Origin: Streptomyces viridochromogenes
Lineage (GTDB): Bacteria; Actinomycetota; Actinomycetes; Streptomycetales; Streptomycetaceae
Length of the DNA: 64,000 nucleotides
Reading direction: 5' to 3'
Assembly (NCBI RefSeq): GCF_001270495.1
Contig: NZ_LGUR01000061.1
Span: 1-64,000 of the forward strand
Part shown: positions 61,762 through 64,000 of the stretch, piece after piece
Layout of the letters: each line of letters opens with the position of its first letter
How positions within the stretch are numbered: position 1 is the first letter of the stretch
Notes under the pieces: model-generated
The model's database searches: none
Told to the model about the DNA's origin: nothing
What the model saw: only the letters and a program-made list of their open reading frames with translations
Position numbers and translations under genes: made by a program

Positions 61762-63428
61762 CGGAAGTCCTCCTCGTGGTACTCGGCGTCCGACCCCGCG
61801 GCCGTGGCCTCGCGCAGCTCGATACGGCGGATCTTGCCGGAGACGGTCTTGGGCAGCGGCGCGAACTCCAGGCGGCGGATGCGCTTGTACGGCGCGAGAA
61901 CGTCCCGTGAGTGCTCGAAGAGCACCTTGGCCGTGTCGGGGCCCGGCTCCCAGCCCTCCGCCAGGACGACGTACGCCTTCGGCACCGCGAGCCGCAGCTC
62001 GTCCGGCGCGGGCACGACGGCCGCCTCGGCCACCGCCCCGTGCTCCAGCAGGGCGCTCTCCAGCTCGAAGGGACTGATCTTGTAGTCCGATGCCTTGAAC
62101 ACGTCGTCCGCGCGACCCACGTACGTGATGTATCCGTCGGCGTCCCGCGAACCGATGTCCCCCGTCCGGTAGTAGCCGCCGGCCATCGCCTCCGCCGTAC
62201 GGTCGGCGTCGCCGTGGTAGCCGGTCATCACGCCGACGGGTCGGGCCGACAGGTCGAGGGCGATCTCGCCCTCCTCGGCCCCCGGTGCGCCGGAGACCGG
62301 ATCGAGGAGTTCGACGCGGAAGCCGGGGCTGGGGCGGCCCATCGAGCCCGTCTTCAAGGGCTGGCCGGGGCTGTTGGAGACCTGGACGGCGGTCTCGGTC
62401 TGCCCGAAGCCGTCCCGGATGGTCACGCCCCAGGCCCGCCGGACCTGCTCGATGACCTCGGGGTTCAGGGGCTCACCCGCCGCCACGACCTCACGGGGAC
62501 GGGTGCGCAGCGCGCTCAGGTCGGCCTGGATGAGCATGCGCCAGACGGTCGGCGGGGCGCAGAAGGTGGTGACGCCCGCGCGGTCCATCTCGGCCATCAG
62601 CCGGGCCGCGTCGAAGCGCGTGTAGTTGTGGATGAAGACGGTCGCCTCGGCGTTCCACGGGGCGAAGAGGTTGGACCAGGCGTGCTTGGCCCAGCCGGGC
62701 GAGGAGATGTTCAGGTGCACGTCGCCGGGCTTGAGGCCGATCCAGTACATGGTGGCCAGGTGCCCGATCGGGTACGAGGTGTGGGTGTGCTCGACCAGCT
62801 TGGGGCGGGCGGTGGTGCCGGAGGTGAAGTAGAGCATCAGCGGGTCGTCGGAGGCGGTCGGCCCGTCGGGGACGAACTCGGCGGGGGCCGCGTACGCGTC
62901 CTCGTACGACTGCCATCCCTCGCGCGCCCCGCCGACGCTGATGCGCGTGTAGCGGCCGGGCACCTCGTCGAACTTGCCGGTGTCCTCGGCCCGCACCAGC
63001 ACATGCCGGACGCGGCCCCGCTCCACCCGGTCGCGCAGGTCGGCCGGGCCGAGCAGCGGGGTGGCCGGGATGACGACGGCGCGCAGCTTCATGGCGGCCA
63101 GGGCGGTCTCCCACAGCTCGGCCTGGTTGCCGAGCATGACGAGGACACGGTCCTCGGCCCGCACGCCCCGCGCCCGCAGCCAGTTGGCGACACGGTCGGA
63201 CCGCTCGGCCATCTCGGCGAAGGACAGCCGGACCTCGCTGCCGTCCTCCTCGACGATGTGCAGCGCGGGGCGGTCGTTTCCGGCCGCGATGACGTCGAAC
63301 CAGTCGAGCGCCCAGTTGAACCGCTCGGGTCGCGGCCAGTCGAAGCCCTCGTAGGCGGTCGCGTAGTCCTCGCGGTGGTCGAGCAGGAAGTTCCGCGCGT
63401 CGCGGAACAGCTCCGTCCCCGTCGTCAT
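61758..63428 (-). CDS. Acyl-CoA synthetase (medium-chain type, ANL superfamily) 2
   Basis: This 556-residue ligase has [74 protein letters not shown] and [19 protein letters not shown]. The SPGWAK motif is typical of acetyl/medium-chain (ACSM-like) synthetases. It is the first gene of a two-gene operon. GGAGGACAG precedes the ATG. The divergent GAF-domain gene 122 bp away may be its regulator. Confidence 0.93.
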   Translation of the reverse strand: MTTGTELFRDARNFLLDHREDYATAYEGFDWPRPERFNWALDWFDVIAAGNDRPALHIVEEDGSEVRLSFAEMAERSDRVANWLRARGVRAEDRVLVMLGNQAELWETALAAMKLRAVVIPATPLLGPADLRDRVERGRVRHVLVRAEDTGKFDEVPGRYTRISVGGAREGWQSYEDAYAAPAEFVPDGPTASDDPLMLYFTSGTTARPKLVEHTHTSYPIGHLATMYWIGLKPGDVHLNISSPGWAKHAWSNLFAPWNAEATVFIHNYTRFDAARLMAEMDRAGVTTFCAPPTVWRMLIQADLSALRTRPREVVAAGEPLNPEVIEQVRRAWGVTIRDGFGQTETAVQVSNSPGQPLKTGSMGRPSPGFRVELLDPVSGAPGAEEGEIALDLSARPVGVMTGYHGDADRTAEAMAGGYYRTGDIGSRDADGYITYVGRADDVFKASDYKISPFELESALLEHGAVAEAAVVPAPDELRLAVPKAYVVLAEGWEPGPDTAKVLFEHSRDVLAPYKRIRRLEFAPLPKTVSGKIRRIELREATAAGSDAEYHEEDFR

Positions 63429-63550
63429 CTGTCCTCCTGGTCTCCGGACCTTGCCGGGCGGCTCTCTGTCATCGTGTAATCCGTGACGTGGGTCTCACTA
63501 CCCCCGAACGGGGGTGTGCGCTCGGGAAACAGCGGTGAAAGGGCGAGCAC

Positions 63551-64000
63551 GTGGCAGTTGACGCGGCCGCATCGGTGGAGATGAGGAGCGCGCTGGTACG
63601 CCTGCGCCGCTCGACGGGACTGCCGGTCGCCTTCGGCGGCATGGTGGAGCCCGGGCGCCCCCGGATGCGCATCAGCGAACTGAACGGCACGGCGACCGAG
63701 TCCCTGCGCAGACTCGCCGTGACCGCCGGCAACGGCCTCGGCGGCAAGGCCGTCGCCCTCGTCCGGCCCTGCGCGGTCACGGACTACTCCGCCTCCCGGC
63801 AGATCAGCCACGAGTACGACGCCGTGGTCGCCGCGGAGGGCCTGCGCTCGGTGCTGGCGGTCCCGGTCGTCGTACGGCGCCGGGTGCGCGGTGTCCTGTA
63901 CGGCGCCCTGCGCACGGCCCAGCCGCTGGGCGACCGCACGCTGACGGCGGCCGTGGAGGCGGCGCGGGACGTGGAGCAGGCGCTGGTGGTGCGGGACGAG
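63551..64000 (+). CDS. GAF-domain protein, N-terminal part (probable LuxR-type regulator), partial
   Basis: The gene starts at GTG 63551 (AAAGGGCGAG upstream) and runs off the right edge. The first 150 residues contain ALVRLRRSTGLPVAFGGMVE, LAVTAGNGLGGKAVALVRPC and LRSVLAVPVVVRRRVRGVLYGALRT, a GAF domain. Streptomyces proteins of this type next to acyl-CoA synthetase genes usually end in a LuxR helix-turn-helix. That part is outside the window, so the regulator call is inferred. Confidence 0.75.
   Translation, partial: MAVDAAASVEMRSALVRLRRSTGLPVAFGGMVEPGRPRMRISELNGTATESLRRLAVTAGNGLGGKAVALVRPCAVTDYSASRQISHEYDAVVAAEGLRSVLAVPVVVRRRVRGVLYGALRTAQPLGDRTLTAAVEAARDVEQALVVRDE

Overview
The window is very GC-rich, with Streptomyces-type codon usage, frequent GTG starts and many ATGA/GTGA start-stop overlaps. 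It encodes Actinobacteria-specific genes: a HxlR regulator, an S/T kinase, two IucA/IucC siderophore synthetases, a SapA-like secreted protein and an allantoin/glyoxylate regulon with an IclR regulator. I read it as a Streptomyces chromosome segment. The purine/glyoxylate gene order also resembles, from memory, the gcl-to-allantoinase region of S. coelicolor.

Region 1 (1-9.0 kb) is the downstream end of a type I polyketide cluster. It has the last KR-ACP of a modular PKS with no thioesterase, then an arylamine-N-acetyltransferase-type amide synthase. That arrangement is the RifF-type macrolactam release seen in ansamycin clusters. A bicovalent-FAD BBE-type oxidase follows. Next is one long open frame that fuses a class II DAHP-synthase-like domain, with most metal ligands missing, to a branched-chain keto acid dehydrogenase E1-alpha. 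Then come E1-beta, a free-standing lipoyl domain, a free-standing ACP, a KASIII and a CCR-like MDR reductase. Together these look like an acyl-relay module making an unusual building block. An RNase Sa-type secreted ribonuclease lies just beyond.

Region 2 (9.7-18.7 kb) holds a DHFR-like reductase and an SDR, then the first half of a ureide/glyoxylate regulon: allantoicase, allantoinase, the IclR regulator AllR, a MocA-type cytidylyltransferase and malate synthase. Region 3 (18.4-22.4 kb) has SelT-like and HipA-like genes, then a decayed island with an integrase 3' fragment, a Rieske fragment, a small Cys-rich protein and TerC. A diverged copy of the hipA-like 5' end closes the island.

Region 4 (22.5-46.7 kb) is accessory and housekeeping DNA. 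It contains an epimerase, a two-component system, a glycosyltransferase/molybdopterin oxidoreductase group, and a divergent pair of NIS siderophore synthetases. It also holds a VWA membrane pair, HxlR/AlaA, and a membrane protein plus a small partner that share an amyloid-signalling-like motif. Phosphatase, thioesterase, a truncated MFS remnant, SapA-like protein, a frameshifted Ser/Thr kinase and a DEDDh exonuclease complete it.

Region 5 (46.6-58.7 kb) is the second half of the purine/glyoxylate regulon: purine permease, 8-oxoguanine/guanine deaminase, uricase, HIU hydrolase, OHCU decarboxylase, an HTH protein, a thiamine-binding-like protein, hydroxypyruvate isomerase, tartronate semialdehyde reductase, catalase and glyoxylate carboligase. 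The flow is guanine/urate to allantoin to glyoxylate, then to malate (AceB) or glycerate (Gcl, Hyi, GlxR). Catalase can remove the peroxide made by uricase. Two families of 15-bp palindromes (TTCCRC-N3-GYGGAA and TCAACA-N3-TGTTGA) sit in the promoters of both halves and tie them into one regulon. Region 6 (58.8-64 kb) has a zinc-ribbon protein with a degenerate Mrr-like domain, a GNAT acetyltransferase, two acyl-CoA synthetases and the start of a GAF-domain regulator. I saw no tRNA, rRNA or CRISPR array.
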